A program made the translations under genes and the position numbers. The notes below the pieces were generated by a model. The model saw only the letters and a list, made by a program, of their open reading frames with translations, searched no databases and was not told the origin of the DNA. 64,000 bases of DNA, from assembly GCA_016710765.1 (NCBI GenBank), contig JADJUJ010000004.1:124001-188000 (forward strand). Direction: 5' to 3'. The DNA is from Lewinellaceae bacterium. Its GTDB lineage: Bacteria > Bacteroidota > Bacteroidia > Chitinophagales > Saprospiraceae. Positions 19,556 through 31,342 of this stretch are shown here, in pieces (position 1 is the stretch's first letter; the number at the start of each line of letters is the position of its first letter).

Positions 19556-20413
19556 ATGCTGCGTTTTTTCTTCACCTTGTTTGTTGGCAGCTGCCTGGCC
19601 ATTTCCTTTTGGCAATGTGGCAGCAAGCGTGATGCGCCCAAAGCGGGCGATAAACTGCTAGCCAAAGTGTACAACAAAAACCTTTACCTGTCGGAACTGA
19701 CAGATATCGTACCGGAAGGTGCTACCAAAGAAGACAGCGCCCTGATGGTCAGCGCTTACACACAACGCTGGGTTCGCGAGCAATTGCTGATGTACGAAGC
19801 GGAGCGTAACATCCCCAAAGACCTCAACATCGACGCGTTGGTGCGCGACTACCGGGCCAGCCTGGTGCGGTTCAACTACGAAGAACAAATCATTGCAGAA
19901 CGGTTGGACAGCACCGTCACGGAAGTAGAGCAGCAGGAATTTTACGACATCAACAAGGACCAGTTCCAGTTGGAAAGTACCATTGTAAAATGCCTTTTGA
20001 TTAAAATCCCGTCGAAAGCCCCCCTCAAAGACCTGAACAAGCTGTGGAGCAGCCACAGCCCGGCGGATGAAACCAAACTTGCCGCCTACGCCCGGCAATG
20101 GGCGGCTACAGCGTTGCTGGACCCCAAAAAATGGTATAAAGTTGAAGACGTGGCCGCGCTTTTGCCCAAAGGAACGTTAACTCCGGATAACGCCGGATCG
20201 CGCCGGGAGGGCACCCTGAGCGACAGCGATTTCAGGTATTACTACCGAATTCTCGATGCCATTCGCGGAAAAGAAACCGCCCCGCTGGAATATGTGCGCG
20301 AGCAAGCCGTCAAGGTAATCCTGCACCGAAGAAAACAAGCGCTGCTTGAAAAATGGAAAGACGATCTTTACCAACAAGAGCTGCGACACGAAAATGTGAA
20401 AATAATTCAATGA
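19556..20413 (+). CDS. periplasmic peptidyl-prolyl isomerase-like lipoprotein
   Basis: A 285-residue protein with a lipoprotein signal (MLRFFFTLFVGSCLAISFWQC, Cys lipidated) followed by a SurA-N-like helical region (KVYNKNLYLSELTDIVPEG, then YTQRWVREQLLMYEAE). It lacks an obvious complete parvulin domain and ends in a basic helical tail, so it may be a chaperone without isomerase activity. It is the first gene of a run with a true SurA-like protein and BamA: its TGA overlaps the next ATG (20410-20413), a coupling that supports joint translation. Probable role: delivery of outer-membrane proteins to the Bam complex (from context). Confidence 0.75.
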   Translation: MLRFFFTLFVGSCLAISFWQCGSKRDAPKAGDKLLAKVYNKNLYLSELTDIVPEGATKEDSALMVSAYTQRWVREQLLMYEAERNIPKDLNIDALVRDYRASLVRFNYEEQIIAERLDSTVTEVEQQEFYDINKDQFQLESTIVKCLLIKIPSKAPLKDLNKLWSSHSPADETKLAAYARQWAATALLDPKKWYKVEDVAALLPKGTLTPDNAGSRREGTLSDSDFRYYYRILDAIRGKETAPLEYVREQAVKVILHRRKQALLEKWKDDLYQQELRHENVKIIQ

Positions 20414-21795
20414 AATTCTATTCCATGAAGAATATATTGCTTGCTGCGCTTGCCCTGCTCGCCAGCGTCCAGGTGCACGCCCAACAACGCGCCGTCATCG
20501 ATAAGGTGGTGGCTACCATCGGGGGAGAAATTATCCTGCTCAGTGAAATTGAAGAGCAAATCTCCTACGCCAAACAACAGGAGCCAAAACTGCCCAAAGA
20601 TTACAACTGTGTTGTGCTCCAAAATCTGATTGTCCAAAAACTACTGGTCAACCAGGCAAAAATCGACTCTGTAGAGGTGAAAGAGACCGAGGTGGAAACC
20701 CAGCTCGACGCACGCGTTGACCGTCTGCTCCTGTATTTTAACCAGGACCCTGCCGCCATTGAAGAATACTACGGACAGGGCATTGAGCAGATCAAGGAAC
20801 AAATGCGCACAGATATGCGGAGTCAGATGCTATCGGAACGCATGGAAGCCCAGATTACAGCAAAAGCCACCATTACCCCGGCAGAGGTAAAGGCCTTTTT
20901 CAACACAATCCCCAAGGACTCGCTGCCCTATTTCAATGCAGAGGTGGAAATTCGCGAGCTGGTTTACAAGCCGGAAGTGAACCCAGAAGAAAAGGCCAAA
21001 GCCCTGCAGCAGGTTGAAGAACTGCGCAAACGCATCACCGAAGAAGGCGCTGATTTTGCAGAACTGGCGAAAAAATACAGCGCCGATACGGGAAGCGGCC
21101 TCAACGGCGGCGACCTCGGCTGGCAAAAACGCGGCACCTTCGTATCCGAGTTTGAAGCCATGGTGTATAACCTAGAAAAAAACCAGATCAGCCCCATCGT
21201 TGAAACCGAATTTGGCTACCACATCATCCAACTGCTCGAGCGCAGGGGCAACCTGGTGCACGCCCGCCACATCCTTATCCGCCCGGAAATCACCGAGGCC
21301 GACCTCGATCTGGCGAAATCCAAACTCGACAGCATCCGCGATAACATCGTGCGCAACAACCTCAACTTCAGCACGGCGGTTAAGCAATTTGGTTATAAGG
21401 ACGTGGCCAGCTACAACAACGACGGCCGGGTGGCCAACCCGCGCAGTGGCAATACCTTCTTTGAAATTGCTGACCTTGATACCGATGTCTTTTTTGCCAT
21501 CGACGGGTTGCAGCCCGGAGATATCACCAAACCAATACTTTACAAACAACCCGACGGCTCCAAATTGTACCGTATCGTGCTGCTGCAAAGCCGAAGCAAA
21601 CCTCACCGCGCCGACCTGAAACTCGACTACAATAAAATCCAGACCGCTGCGCTGGAACAAAAAAAGACCGGCTACACAGAAAAGTGGATGCTGGACAAAC
21701 TCAAAAACACCTATCTGTCGGTTGATCCTATGTACAAGGATTGCCCAAACCTAAAGAGCATTCTTGATCAGGCCGCTGAAGCCGACCGACCATAG
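20410..21795 (+). CDS. SurA-like periplasmic chaperone / peptidyl-prolyl isomerase
   Basis: A 461-residue protein with a signal peptide (cleavage after VHA, mature Gln-Gln), an N-terminal SurA chaperone region (IDKVVATIGGEIILLSEIE), and two parvulin-type PpiC domains. The first (about 180-280) has ADFAELAKKYSADTGSG and GGDLGW; the second (about 285-390) has HARHILIRPEI. Parvulin domains isomerise X-Pro bonds, and SurA escorts unfolded outer-membrane proteins through the periplasm. The ATG at 20410 overlaps the stop of the preceding gene. The BamA gene follows 56 nt downstream, so chaperone and insertase are made together. Confidence 0.9.
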   Translation: MKFYSMKNILLAALALLASVQVHAQQRAVIDKVVATIGGEIILLSEIEEQISYAKQQEPKLPKDYNCVVLQNLIVQKLLVNQAKIDSVEVKETEVETQLDARVDRLLLYFNQDPAAIEEYYGQGIEQIKEQMRTDMRSQMLSERMEAQITAKATITPAEVKAFFNTIPKDSLPYFNAEVEIRELVYKPEVNPEEKAKALQQVEELRKRITEEGADFAELAKKYSADTGSGLNGGDLGWQKRGTFVSEFEAMVYNLEKNQISPIVETEFGYHIIQLLERRGNLVHARHILIRPEITEADLDLAKSKLDSIRDNIVRNNLNFSTAVKQFGYKDVASYNNDGRVANPRSGNTFFEIADLDTDVFFAIDGLQPGDITKPILYKQPDGSKLYRIVLLQSRSKPHRADLKLDYNKIQTAALEQKKTGYTEKWMLDKLKNTYLSVDPMYKDCPNLKSILDQAAEADRP

Positions 21796-21851
21796 CACCC
21801 AAACCCAACACTTTCTTATTGACTCAGGCCATTCCCATGCAATTTATACCC

Positions 21852-24385
21852 ATGAAAAAAATATTGACCGGACTACTGCTGCTCAGCGCCATTTCTGTCC
21901 GATTGGGCGCCCAAACCGCAGATACCCTGTTGCCTATCGTACCCTATGAAAAAGTCAACGAATACGAAATTGGCGGTATTCGGGTCTCCGGAGCTGAGTA
22001 TGCTGACGCCAATGCCCTGATCGCCATTTCCGGGTTCCGGGTAGGCGACAAGATTCGTATTCCTGGTGCACCGTTCGGCAAGGCAGTTCAAAACCTCTGG
22101 AACCTCAAACTCTTCACGGATGTGCAGATTATTCAGGAACGTACCCAAGGCGATCTCGTTTTCCTGGAAATTGCTGTGGTGGAATTGCCGCGCTACACCC
22201 GGCACTCCTTCACCGGGGTTAAAAAAAGTGCGCACGATGACCTGAACGATGTCATCAATAAATACATCCAAAAAGGCGCTATCCTCACCGAGAACGCTAA
22301 AACCTCCCTGCGATACGGCCTGGCCCAGTATTTTGTCGATAAAGGTTTTCTGGATGCAACGGTAAAACTCAAAACCCAGCCCGATGAACGCTCCCCAATA
22401 GCGTGAAAATCGAGTTCAACATCGACAAAGGGAAACGCATCCGAATTGCCGATATTCAGTTCAAAGGCAATACCACCGTAAAAGACCGTACCCTGCGCAA
22501 AAAGATGAAGGAGACGGCACGAATCTCCCGCATTTTCAAAAAATCAAAGCTCATCCGCGAAAAATTCGAGGAAGACAAACAGCATATTGAAAGCTATTAC
22601 AATACCATTGGCTTCCGCGATGCTCGGGTAAATAATGACTCCATTTGGCGCGACAAGAAAGGCAGGGTCATGATCCAACTCGACATCAACGAGGGCAGCC
22701 GGTATTATTTCCGAAATGTTATCTGGACCGGCAATACCATTTACGAAACCAAGTTCCTCAATCAGGTGCTCGGAATCGAAAGGGGCGATGTTTACAACCA
22801 GGAACTGCTGGATACCCGCCTGCAATTCAGCCAGGACGGTCGCGATATTTCTTCACTTTACCTCGACAATGGTTACCTCTTTTTCCGTGTCGATCCCATG
22901 GAAACGGCCATCGATGGCGATTCTATCGACCTTGAACTGCGTATTTACGAAGGGCCGCAGGCAACGATTGACCGCGTTACCATTAAAGGCAACGACCGCA
23001 CCCACGAGCACGTCATCCGCCGGGAACTATTTACCCGCCCGGGCGACAAATTCAGCCGCTCCGACATCATCCGCTCCCAGCGACAAATCGTTAACCTGGG
23101 GTATTTCGATCCGGAAAAACTCAGTATTGACACCCCGGTTAACCCAGAACGCGGTACCGTTGACATCGTCTATACCCTTGCCGAAAAGCCTTCCGACCAG
23201 CTGGAACTCTCCGCTGGTTACCAACCCGCTTCCATTTACAATTCCGGCGGCGTGATCGGTACCCTTGGTGTGACCTTCAACAACTTCTCGCTCCGGAATC
23301 TTCCCAACAAAGAATCCTGGAACCCGCTGCCGCAGGGCGACGGCCAGCGCTTCTCCATCCGAGGCCAAACCGCCGGCGACCGCTTCCAATCTTACAATGC
23401 TACCTTTACCGAGCCATGGCTGGGAGGTAAGAAACCCAATTCACTAACCATTGCCGGTTTTTATAACCGCTACGCCTCCGGTTTTGTGGGCGACATCAGT
23501 TACCGCAAACTCGACATCATTCAGGGCACCCTTGGCTTTGGCACCCGACTTAAAATACCCGACGACAACTTCATTTTCCGCGCCGACCTCGACATTCAGA
23601 CGCTGCGCCTGAACAATTGGCAGGGCTTTATCGACGATGCCGGCCGCAATGTACTACAGGGTATTTACCACAACTACAACCTGGCACTTACCATCGCCCG
23701 CAACAGCATCAATGATCCTATTTTCCCTAAAACCGGTTCATTGTTCTCGCTCAAAATGCAGGCTACGCCTCCGTATTCGTTTTTCCGGGACAAGGATTAC
23801 TACAATACCGACGACGTACAAAAACTGTACGGACTGGCAGAATACATCAAATGGCGCTTCGATGCCGAATGGTATACCACCGTGGTGGGCAAACTGGTGC
23901 TAAAAACCCAGGCAAAAGTGGGCTTGCTGGGCCGTTGGAGCGACAAAACCAACCTCAGCCCCTTCGAGCGTTTCGAATTGGGCGGCGACGGTCTGAACAA
24001 TCAAAATTTTGGCCTCAATGGTCGCGATATTATAAGCCTCCGTGGCTACGATGTTTCCGACATCATGACGCCTTACCCGGGTGGTGCTGGGGTTTTCAGC
24101 AAGTACACCGTTGAACTCCGCTACCCCATCTCCACCAACCCTTCGAGCACCATATTTGTCACAGCCTTTGCGCAGGGTGGCAACGCCTGGGCCCGCATTA
24201 GGGACTACAATCCATTCGACGTACGTCGCTCTGCCGGTCTTGGCCTTCGCGTATTCCTGCCTATGTTTGGCACGCTCGGATTTGACTACGGTTTTGGTTT
24301 CGACAAGCCAGACCTGATTAGCAATGGGGCAAAATGGACAGAATTTGGCCGATTCAACATTGTGCTCGGATTTAAGCCAGACTAA
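21852..24385 (+). CDS. bamA: outer-membrane protein assembly factor BamA (Omp85), one frameshift
   Basis: Two frames make one Omp85 protein of about 844 residues: a signal peptide (cleavage before Gln), about five POTRA domains (for example IRIADIQFKGNTTVKDRTLRK and IDRVTIKGNDRTHEHVIRRE), and a C-terminal 16-strand barrel with the FELGGDGLNNQNFGLNGRD and ISLRGYD segments that match the conserved VRGF/Y loop region. The break falls in a C4 run at 22393-22396: one added C reads DERSPNSVKIEFNID. BamA is essential, so a real frameshift is very unlikely. It inserts beta-barrel proteins into the outer membrane. It follows two periplasmic chaperone genes in the same operon. Confidence 0.93.
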
Positions 24386-24400
24386 GCTGGGTATTAGCCG

Positions 24401-24592
24401 TTGGTCTTTAGTCTTTGGCTTTGATTTCGTTTTAAAATACTGTACCAGATTAAGTAACAAAAGGATCAGCGTTACATGTTGAACACCTTTTTTTAAACAA
24501 CAAGTGCATTATTTATCAGCGTATATTTTTTTGAAAAATAATGCATTGAGAACCAAACAATTTATCCTTCGGAGCAAAGACTAAAGCCGAGC
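24401..24592. repeat. degenerate dispersed repeat, copy 1
   Basis: This stretch aligns without gaps over its first 95 nt or so to 48441-48535 (for example CTTTGG, TCGTTTT and GTACCAGA at matching spacing) and again near its end. It carries a perfect 12-nt inverted repeat at its margins (24406-24417 with 24575-24586). Together these suggest an old, decayed mobile repeat. It is the main content of the 480-bp gap after bamA. Confidence 0.5.
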
Positions 24593-24622
24593 TACGCGTA
24601 TACAGGTTATGTTACCCTACGA

Positions 24623-24660
24623 ACGGGAGTGTCATCCAATACATGACACTCCCGTTTTTT
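24623..24660 (+). terminator. rho-independent terminator
   Basis: Perfect 13-bp stem (24623-24635 with 24643-24655), 7-nt loop and a T6 tract. It lies about 240 nt after bamA and is the first strong terminator of that operon. Confidence 0.85.
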
Positions 24661-24865
24661 ATATGCTTCGTCAGCACCGTGTTCGCAATTGCTGATTGAC
24701 CTGGCATATTTGCCACCACCTCAGCCGAAACATTGGTTTTTTTGCCCGCCACTGTCCAAATTTCATTTTATCCGCCGGCAATAATTCCAGAAATGGATAC
24801 ATTAGCCGATTATTTTGAATCCCCACACGGCCAGCGTTCTGCTAATCTTTCAAACCAAACCTTCA

Positions 24866-27800
24866 ATGTTGCGAAAATTTACCCTTTTGCTGCTGCTGTT
24901 GCAGACAGCGCTTTTATCGGCTCAAACAAACATGTGGAACGTGGTTTCCGAATCAACCATCAATGCCACACCAGGGGAGCGCTGGATCATTCCTAATACC
25001 TATCGCACGGTTCAGCTTAATCAGGTCGCCTTGCAAACCCTTCTGCAATCGGCACCCGAACGGTTCAGTGCCAATGGTGCCGAATCGGAAGCCATACTGA
25101 ACCTTCCCAACCCAGATGGTGGCTTCAGCCAATTCCGGCTGGAAGAGTCGCCCGTTATGGCCCCGGAACTGCAGGCAAAATATCCGCAAATCCGGACCTA
25201 TACCGGCTACAGCACCAATCAGTCCGGCGCAATGCTGAAATGCGATTTTACACCCTGGGGATTCCATGCCATGGTTATTTCGGGACAGAACACCTGGTTT
25301 ATCGATCCCTATACCCACGGTGGAACGGAAAACTACATCGTTTACCGCAAGAAAGACTACGCCCCAAAAGAGGAAGGATTTGCCTGCCTGGGCGAGGAAG
25401 CACCCGACCAAATCCTGAAAGCGGGCATCAATACAGAGGCTGTAGGCGATTGTCAATTGCGGACTTACCGCCTGGCCCTGGCTTGTACCGGTGAATATGC
25501 GGCTTTTCATGGCAACACCGTGCCCCTCGTACTTGCTGCTATGGTCACCACCATGAACCGTGTTGACGGTGTTTATGAAAATGACCTGGCGGTAACCATG
25601 GTTATCGTTCCAAACAACGACCTGCTGGTATACCTGAACCCTAATACCGATCCCTACACCAATGGAAATGGCAGCACCATGCTGGGGGAAAATGTCACCA
25701 ATTGCAACGCCGTTATTGGCAGTGCCAACTACGACATTGGCCACGTATTCAGTACTGGCGGTGGCGGTATTGCCGGCTTGCGTGTTGTCTGCGGCAACAA
25801 TAAGGCACGGGGTGTTACCGGCTCCGGCTCACCAATCGGTGATGCGTTCGACATCGATTATGTGGCGCATGAAATGGGTCACCAGTTTGGTGCTAACCAT
25901 ACCCAAAACAACAACTGCAACCGGGTAGCTGCCGCATCAATGGAGCCTGGCAGCGCCTCCACCATCATGGGCTATGCAGGTATTTGTGCACCCGATGTAC
26001 AAAACAACAGCGACGATTATTTTCACGCCATCAGCTTGCAGGAAATAGGCGCCTATATTACCACCGGAACAGGCAACACTTGCCCTGTAAAAACGGTCAC
26101 TGGTAACAACCAGCCTTCCGTAGATGCTGGCGCCAATTTTACCATTCCAAAATCCACGCCATTTGCCCTTACCGCAATCGGTTCCGATTTAGAAGGTGAT
26201 ATGCTCAGCTATTGCTGGGAGCAAATGGATCCCGAGTTCGCTACCATGCCTCCGGTAGCCACAAGTTCCACTGGCCCTATGTTCCGCACCTACAAAGCGG
26301 TACCCAGCCCCACCCGTTACTTTCCACGCCTCCCCGACCTTGTCGCCAACATTAACGCCACCTGGGAGGAACTGCCTGCTGTTTCCCGTACCATGAAATT
26401 CCGGGTTACTGTTCGCGATAACCACCCTGGCGGCGGCTGCACCGAAGAAGATGACATGGTGGTCACCGTTGCTGGTGGCGCAGGGCCATTTGTGGTGCAG
26501 GAACCCAACACCAATGTAACCTGGCTGGTCGGGAAACCAAGACCGTAGCCGGGATGTTGCCAATACCAATGCAGCACCGGTTAACTGCAGCACCGTCCGT
26601 ATTCTGTTATCGACCGATGGAGGTTTTACCTACCCGGTTGTTTTGGCGGAAGATGTACCAAATACCGGAAGCTACGATGTCGTTACACCCGACAACCAAT
26701 CTACCACCTGCCGGGTTAAAGTGGAGGCTGTGGGTAATATCTTTTATGATATTTCCAACCAAAACTTTACCATTTCGTTGCCGCCTTCTCCCACCTTTGT
26801 GCTGAATATTACACCCACAGCACAATCAGTTTGTGCAGGAGAAAATGCCACTTTCAGTATCAATACAACTTCAATCGCAGGTTTTGCGGATACTGTGGTG
26901 GTTGCCCTTTCGGGTGCTCCCGCTGGCGCGATGGTCAGCATCTCACCCGACACGCTCGTTCCATCCGGTATGGTTGATATCACCATCAGTGGACTTACCA
27001 CCGACATGGCAGGTACTTATGATCTGGAGATAGCGGCAGTTTCCGATTCCGTTACCCGAATCAATACTGTCCAACTCTCTATATTCCCTGGTGCTCCAAC
27101 TGAAACAGCTACGCTGCTTAGTCCAGCGGGAGGAAGTACCGGCAACAGTACCAATTCGCTGCTCAATTGGAGCAGCACCTTACACGGAGAATTATACGTC
27201 ATTGAAGTTAGCACCAGTCCGGCATTTTCTTCAGGCACTATTGTTTATTTTGGTGAAACGGCCGATACATTTGCATTAGTGAATGGGCTGGATCTTGCTA
27301 CTGTTTACTACTGGCATGTTTCCTCCTCCAACCTCTGTGGCGACGGCCCTACCACTGCCAGCGGCGTGTTCCAAACCGGCGCTACAGCCTGTGGTTATAT
27401 GTTCACCAGCACCAATGTGCCCGTGAGCATCAGCGCTACCGCTGTCAATACAATTACATCGATCCTGAATGTTCCCGATGCATCCTTTGTTTCCGATGTA
27501 ACACTGACCATGGCTGCCGACCACACCTGGGTGGGCGACCTGATTGCCAACCTGATTTCGCCTGCGGGAACCGTCATAAACCTGTTCGATCAACCAGGCG
27601 TACCAGCTTCAGGCTTTGGTTGCAATGGAGACAACATTGCCGTTACCTTTGACGACAATGCAGCCCTTAGCGCAGCAGACCTTGACGCAGCTTGTGGCAC
27701 CAGTGTGCCGGCTATCAGTGGAACCTACCAACCCATCGATTTGCTGTCTTCTCTCCGCGGTGAGGCAACGCAGGGCGACTGGACCCTGGAAGTAACCGAC

Positions 27801-30225
27801 AATTACGCCGAAGATGGCGGTGCACTTACCGCCTGGAGCATCGATATGTGTTTCCTTGTGCCAGCAGCGCCTGGCAGCATGCTGACCAATAAATTATTTA
27901 CGGTCGCCACAGGAAGTACCACAACAATCTCCAGCAGCTATCTGGAAGTAAATCTCAGCGCCGGCGCCAACCAAGGCATCTTTACCCTGATGAGTTTGCC
28001 TGCACACGGAAACATATTGCTCAATGGGGTAGTATTGAACTTCGGCGATAATTTCACACAGGAAGACATCAACAACGGCGACGTTAGTTACGAAAACAAC
28101 GGCGACGGCCTGTTAGCGGATAGCTTCGGCTTCAGTGTGGTGGACCACAACAACGGCGCATGGTACCAAAACGGCGTTTTTGAAATCGCTATCGTACAAA
28201 ATACCCTTTTTGCCACGGCAGAAATCACAGAAACAATCCTCTGCAACAACGACGAAAACGGACAAATTACCGTTGCCGTGAGCGGAGGCGAAACACCCCT
28301 GACGTTCACGCTTAATGGTGGCCCCTGAACAGGATACACCTGTTTTTAACGGGCTCGCTGCAGGAAACTATACCGTTCAGGTTACCGATGCCTTCGGATT
28401 CACCTCGGAAACCAACCTGACGCTCGACAATCCGGAAGCACTGGTCAGCAGCGCAGCCGCTACTACCGACAGTATTGTTATCGTAGCTTCTGGTGGCACC
28501 GGCATGCTCCAGTACAGCATTGATGGCGTCAACTTCCAGGCAGAACCCGTTTTTGAAAACCTTCCCAATGGCGTGTACATCGTCAGTGTAGTGGACGAAA
28601 ACGGATGTTCCACTTCCCAGGAGGTCATCGTTGCCGTCAATGCCTTACTGGCTACCGCTACCGTTACCCAAAACAACGACTGTTTCGGCGATACCAACGG
28701 GTCAATTTTTGTGAACACTGGCGGCGGAACCGCCCCGCTAATGTTTAGCACCGACGGCACCAATTTCCAGGCATCAAACGTATTTACAAACCTGCCGGCA
28801 GGTGACTATACCATAACGGTAAAGGATGCACTGGACACCCTGGCCAGCACAAACATGGTAACCATATCAGAACCCACTGCTTTAAACCCACTGGCCAACG
28901 TTACCCTGGGTAGCATTAGCATCGACGCTACCGGCGGCACACCCACCTACGCCTACAGCCTGGACGGGGTCAATTTCCAAGCCTCCAATATGTTTGAGAA
29001 CCTGCTGAACGGAGACTACACCATTACGGTAATGGATGCAAAAGGCTGTACCGCTACCATAGGGGCCACTGTCGATTATCCGGTGCTAATGATTTCCAGT
29101 GTTGATGCCGACGCCATCCAGTGCGCAGGGGAAACTACAACCCTGACTGTGAATGCAGCAGGTGGTATTGAACCATATACCTATGCGCTTGATAACGGTA
29201 GCTTCCAGCCCGACAATGTTTTTGAAAATGTGGGTAGTGGCACATACGCCATCCAGACCATGGATGCTGCAGGCAACCTCGTAACGTTTAATGTCAGCCT
29301 CAGTGAACCAGATCCGCTGGTGCTGACCGTTGCTGTCATCGGAAACGATATCACTACCATTGTGGGTGCAGGAGGAATACCGCCTTACACGTTTACCTGG
29401 GACGCCAGCATCCCGCCTAACGGAATGGATTTGCCCAACGGTACCTATTCAATAGCCCTGACAGATGCCAATGGCTGCTCAATCACAGAAACTTTTACTG
29501 TCAACTACACTGTGGTTTCTGCTACGGCGCAGGTTACAAACCCACTTTGCAACGGCGATGCCAACGGATCAGTTACCATCAACGGACAAAACGGAACACC
29601 ACCTTACGCGTATTCTTCAGATGGCGTGAACTACCAGGGCAGCAATCTTTTTGGCAACCTGGCTGATGGCATTTACACCTTCTATATCCGCGATGCTGCA
29701 GGGGATGTATTTACGTTGCCCGCTACTGTAAACGAGCCTTTGGCCATTTCCGGATCGGCCAGCGTTAACCAAAGCACTGTCACCATTGCCGCCATGGGTG
29801 GCACGGCTCCGCTGAGCTACAGCCTTGGTATCGGAGGGCTCCAACCCTCGCCTGTTTTCACCAACGTACCCAACGGTACCTACACCGCAAACATCGTGGA
29901 TGCCAACGGTTGTACTTTTAACATTGAAAACATTATCGTAATGGTTAGTGGCACCACTGATCTGGCAGCGGAATGGGGCATAACAATTATGCCCAATCCA
30001 AGTTCCGGCCGCTTCTTGGTCACCGTAAGCAACCCAGCCATCCAAACCCTACGCGCTGATGTATACGATGCCACCGGGCGCCTGCTGATACAGGAGAACT
30101 GGGGTAGTGGCGGGGCCGCTTTGGCACAGGCCATCGACCTTACTCATCTCCCACAAGGCATCTATACCCTGCGGCTCAACAATGGCCAGCAGGCACTCGC
30201 GATCCGTCTGGTGGTGCAACGTTAG
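24866..30225 (+). CDS. giant T9SS reprolysin-type metalloprotease with P-domain and SprB repeats, three frameshifts
   Basis: Three frames form one secreted protein of about 1785 residues. Order: signal peptide (cleavage before Gln); propeptide-like region (about 30-190); reprolysin/M12B-like catalytic domain with HEMGHQFGANH (HExxHxxGxxH, about residues 335-345) and the met-turn ASTIMGYAG; Ig/PKD-like domains; a proprotein-convertase P-domain (about 27400-27870); a cadherin-like stretch; six or seven SprB repeats (28200-29940, each with C-NG-D-NG and LxxGxYTxxV features); and a T9SS type A sorting domain (MPNPSSGRFLVTV to the end). Frame breaks are at 26531-26533 and about 26548-26553 (two deletions restoring GETKTVAWDVANTN) and at the C4 run 28322-28325. 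Probably an extracellular or cell-surface protease. Confidence 0.9.
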
Positions 30226-30253
30226 TCCACTTTGACGCGTATCTTTTTGCTTA

Positions 30254-30414
30254 GAACGTGTCCGGATTTAACATTTGGATGGTTGGGTAGGCAAGTTTTG
30301 TTTTGATCAAGGCATTTTTTAGATTCGTATACGGGTAATCCGGGTCTAAAAAATAACGACGAGCAGAAGAAAATTGGCCACCCAGGCGCTAAAATGTTAA
30401 ATCCGAACACGTTC
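30254..30414. repeat. 161-bp element with 23-nt terminal inverted repeats
   Basis: The arms 30254-30276 and 30392-30414 are inverted repeats with one mismatch, enclosing 115 bp of non-coding DNA. This is the size and shape of a small MITE. No clear target duplication is seen, and no second copy is in the window. It fills most of the 311-bp gap between the protease and the cyclase. Confidence 0.5.
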
Positions 30415-30416
30415 GT

Positions 30417-30454
30417 AATGTCGTTGCCGGTAAATTCCGGCAACGACATTTTTT
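30417..30454 (+). terminator. rho-independent terminator after the giant protease
   Basis: Perfect 14-bp stem (30417-30430 with 30437-30450), 6-nt loop TAAATT, followed by T4. The inverted-repeat element lies between the protease stop and this terminator, so it is probably transcribed. Confidence 0.85.
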
Positions 30455-30508
30455 GCCAATCAAATCATACGCCTCGCTAAGCGCATCGCCCAAAGTCGGG
30501 CAAACCCT

Positions 30509-30516
30509 TATCTTCG
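30509..30516 (+). promoter_or_regulatory. possible -7 element TATCTTCG
   Basis: One base off TAnnTTTG, 20 nt upstream of the cyclase ATG at 30537. The same TATCTTCG variant appears ahead of aroE at 45589. Confidence 0.35.
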
Positions 30517-30536
30517 CTTCAGCAGATCCCCCTTGT

Positions 30537-31297
30537 ATGATGCAAATCGAACTGACTTTTAAAGGTAAACGTGTTGTGGCTGATCTCAGTAAAGGACACA
30601 GCCTGGCCATGCCAATCCGCAACGGCCTTCACAACCCCAACTGTTTTTGGGCGCCAGCGCCTGAATTCAGTCCGGTGCGAGCAGGAGACTTTGTGGGGAG
30701 CACCGCGGCAGGCGGCCCCCTGAATTTTTTTAATGTCTTTTTTAATCCGCATGGAAACGGGACGCATACCGAGTGCGTGGGGCACATTTCAAAAGAACCG
30801 TATGTGTTGCAGGAATGCCTTGAGGGTTCGCATTTCATGGCCAAAGTCGTGAGTCTTTTGCCTACAAAAACAGACAATGGAGATCGTGTACTGTTGCGCC
30901 ACCAATTGGAGGAAATATTAGCGCCCCGGGAAGTCGAAGCACTGATCATCCGCACCCTTCCGAACGATACCCTAAAGATGCAACGCAATTACTCCGGGAG
31001 CAACCCGCCTTATATGGAAGCTGCCGCAGCGGCGTACCTGGCAGCATCTGGGTGGAGCATTTGTTGCTGGATCTACCTTCTGTAGATCGGGAAGAAGACG
31101 GCGGCGCCCTGGCCGCCCACCGCGCATTTTGGCAATACCCCGAAGCGGTACGCAAAAAATGTACGATCTCCGAAATGATTTTCGTACCCGATCATATACC
31201 CGACGGGTATTACCTGCTAAACCTCCAAACAGCTTGCTTTGACCTGGATGTGAGCCCCTCGAAGCCAGAAATTTATGCCCTTTATCCGACCGAATAA
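30537..31297 (+). CDS. cyclase family protein (kynurenine formamidase-like), one frameshift
   Basis: Two frames give one protein of about 254 residues. The first carries HGNGTHTECVGHIS, corresponding to the metal-binding HxGTHxDxPxH signature of the cyclase family (PF04199), to which KynB formamidase and isatin hydrolase belong. The pattern is not exact (the usual DxPxH is ECVGH), so the reaction is uncertain. The second frame supplies the C-terminal VEHLLLDLPSVDREEDGG block. They meet at G3 31050-31052: one added G reads AASGVEHLLLD. Cytoplasmic, no signal peptide. Two adjacent ATGs (30537 and 30540) are both possible starts. Confidence 0.8.
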
Positions 31298-31342
31298 AGG
31301 GCATAAAAAGGGTGTGTTTCGAACCTGAGCTGTTGTGGTGTT

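Noticed and set aside
30222..30449. Minus-strand frame of 75 codons across the inverted-repeat element and terminator
   Set aside because: It consists of the repeat arms and a terminator stem; no recognisable protein.
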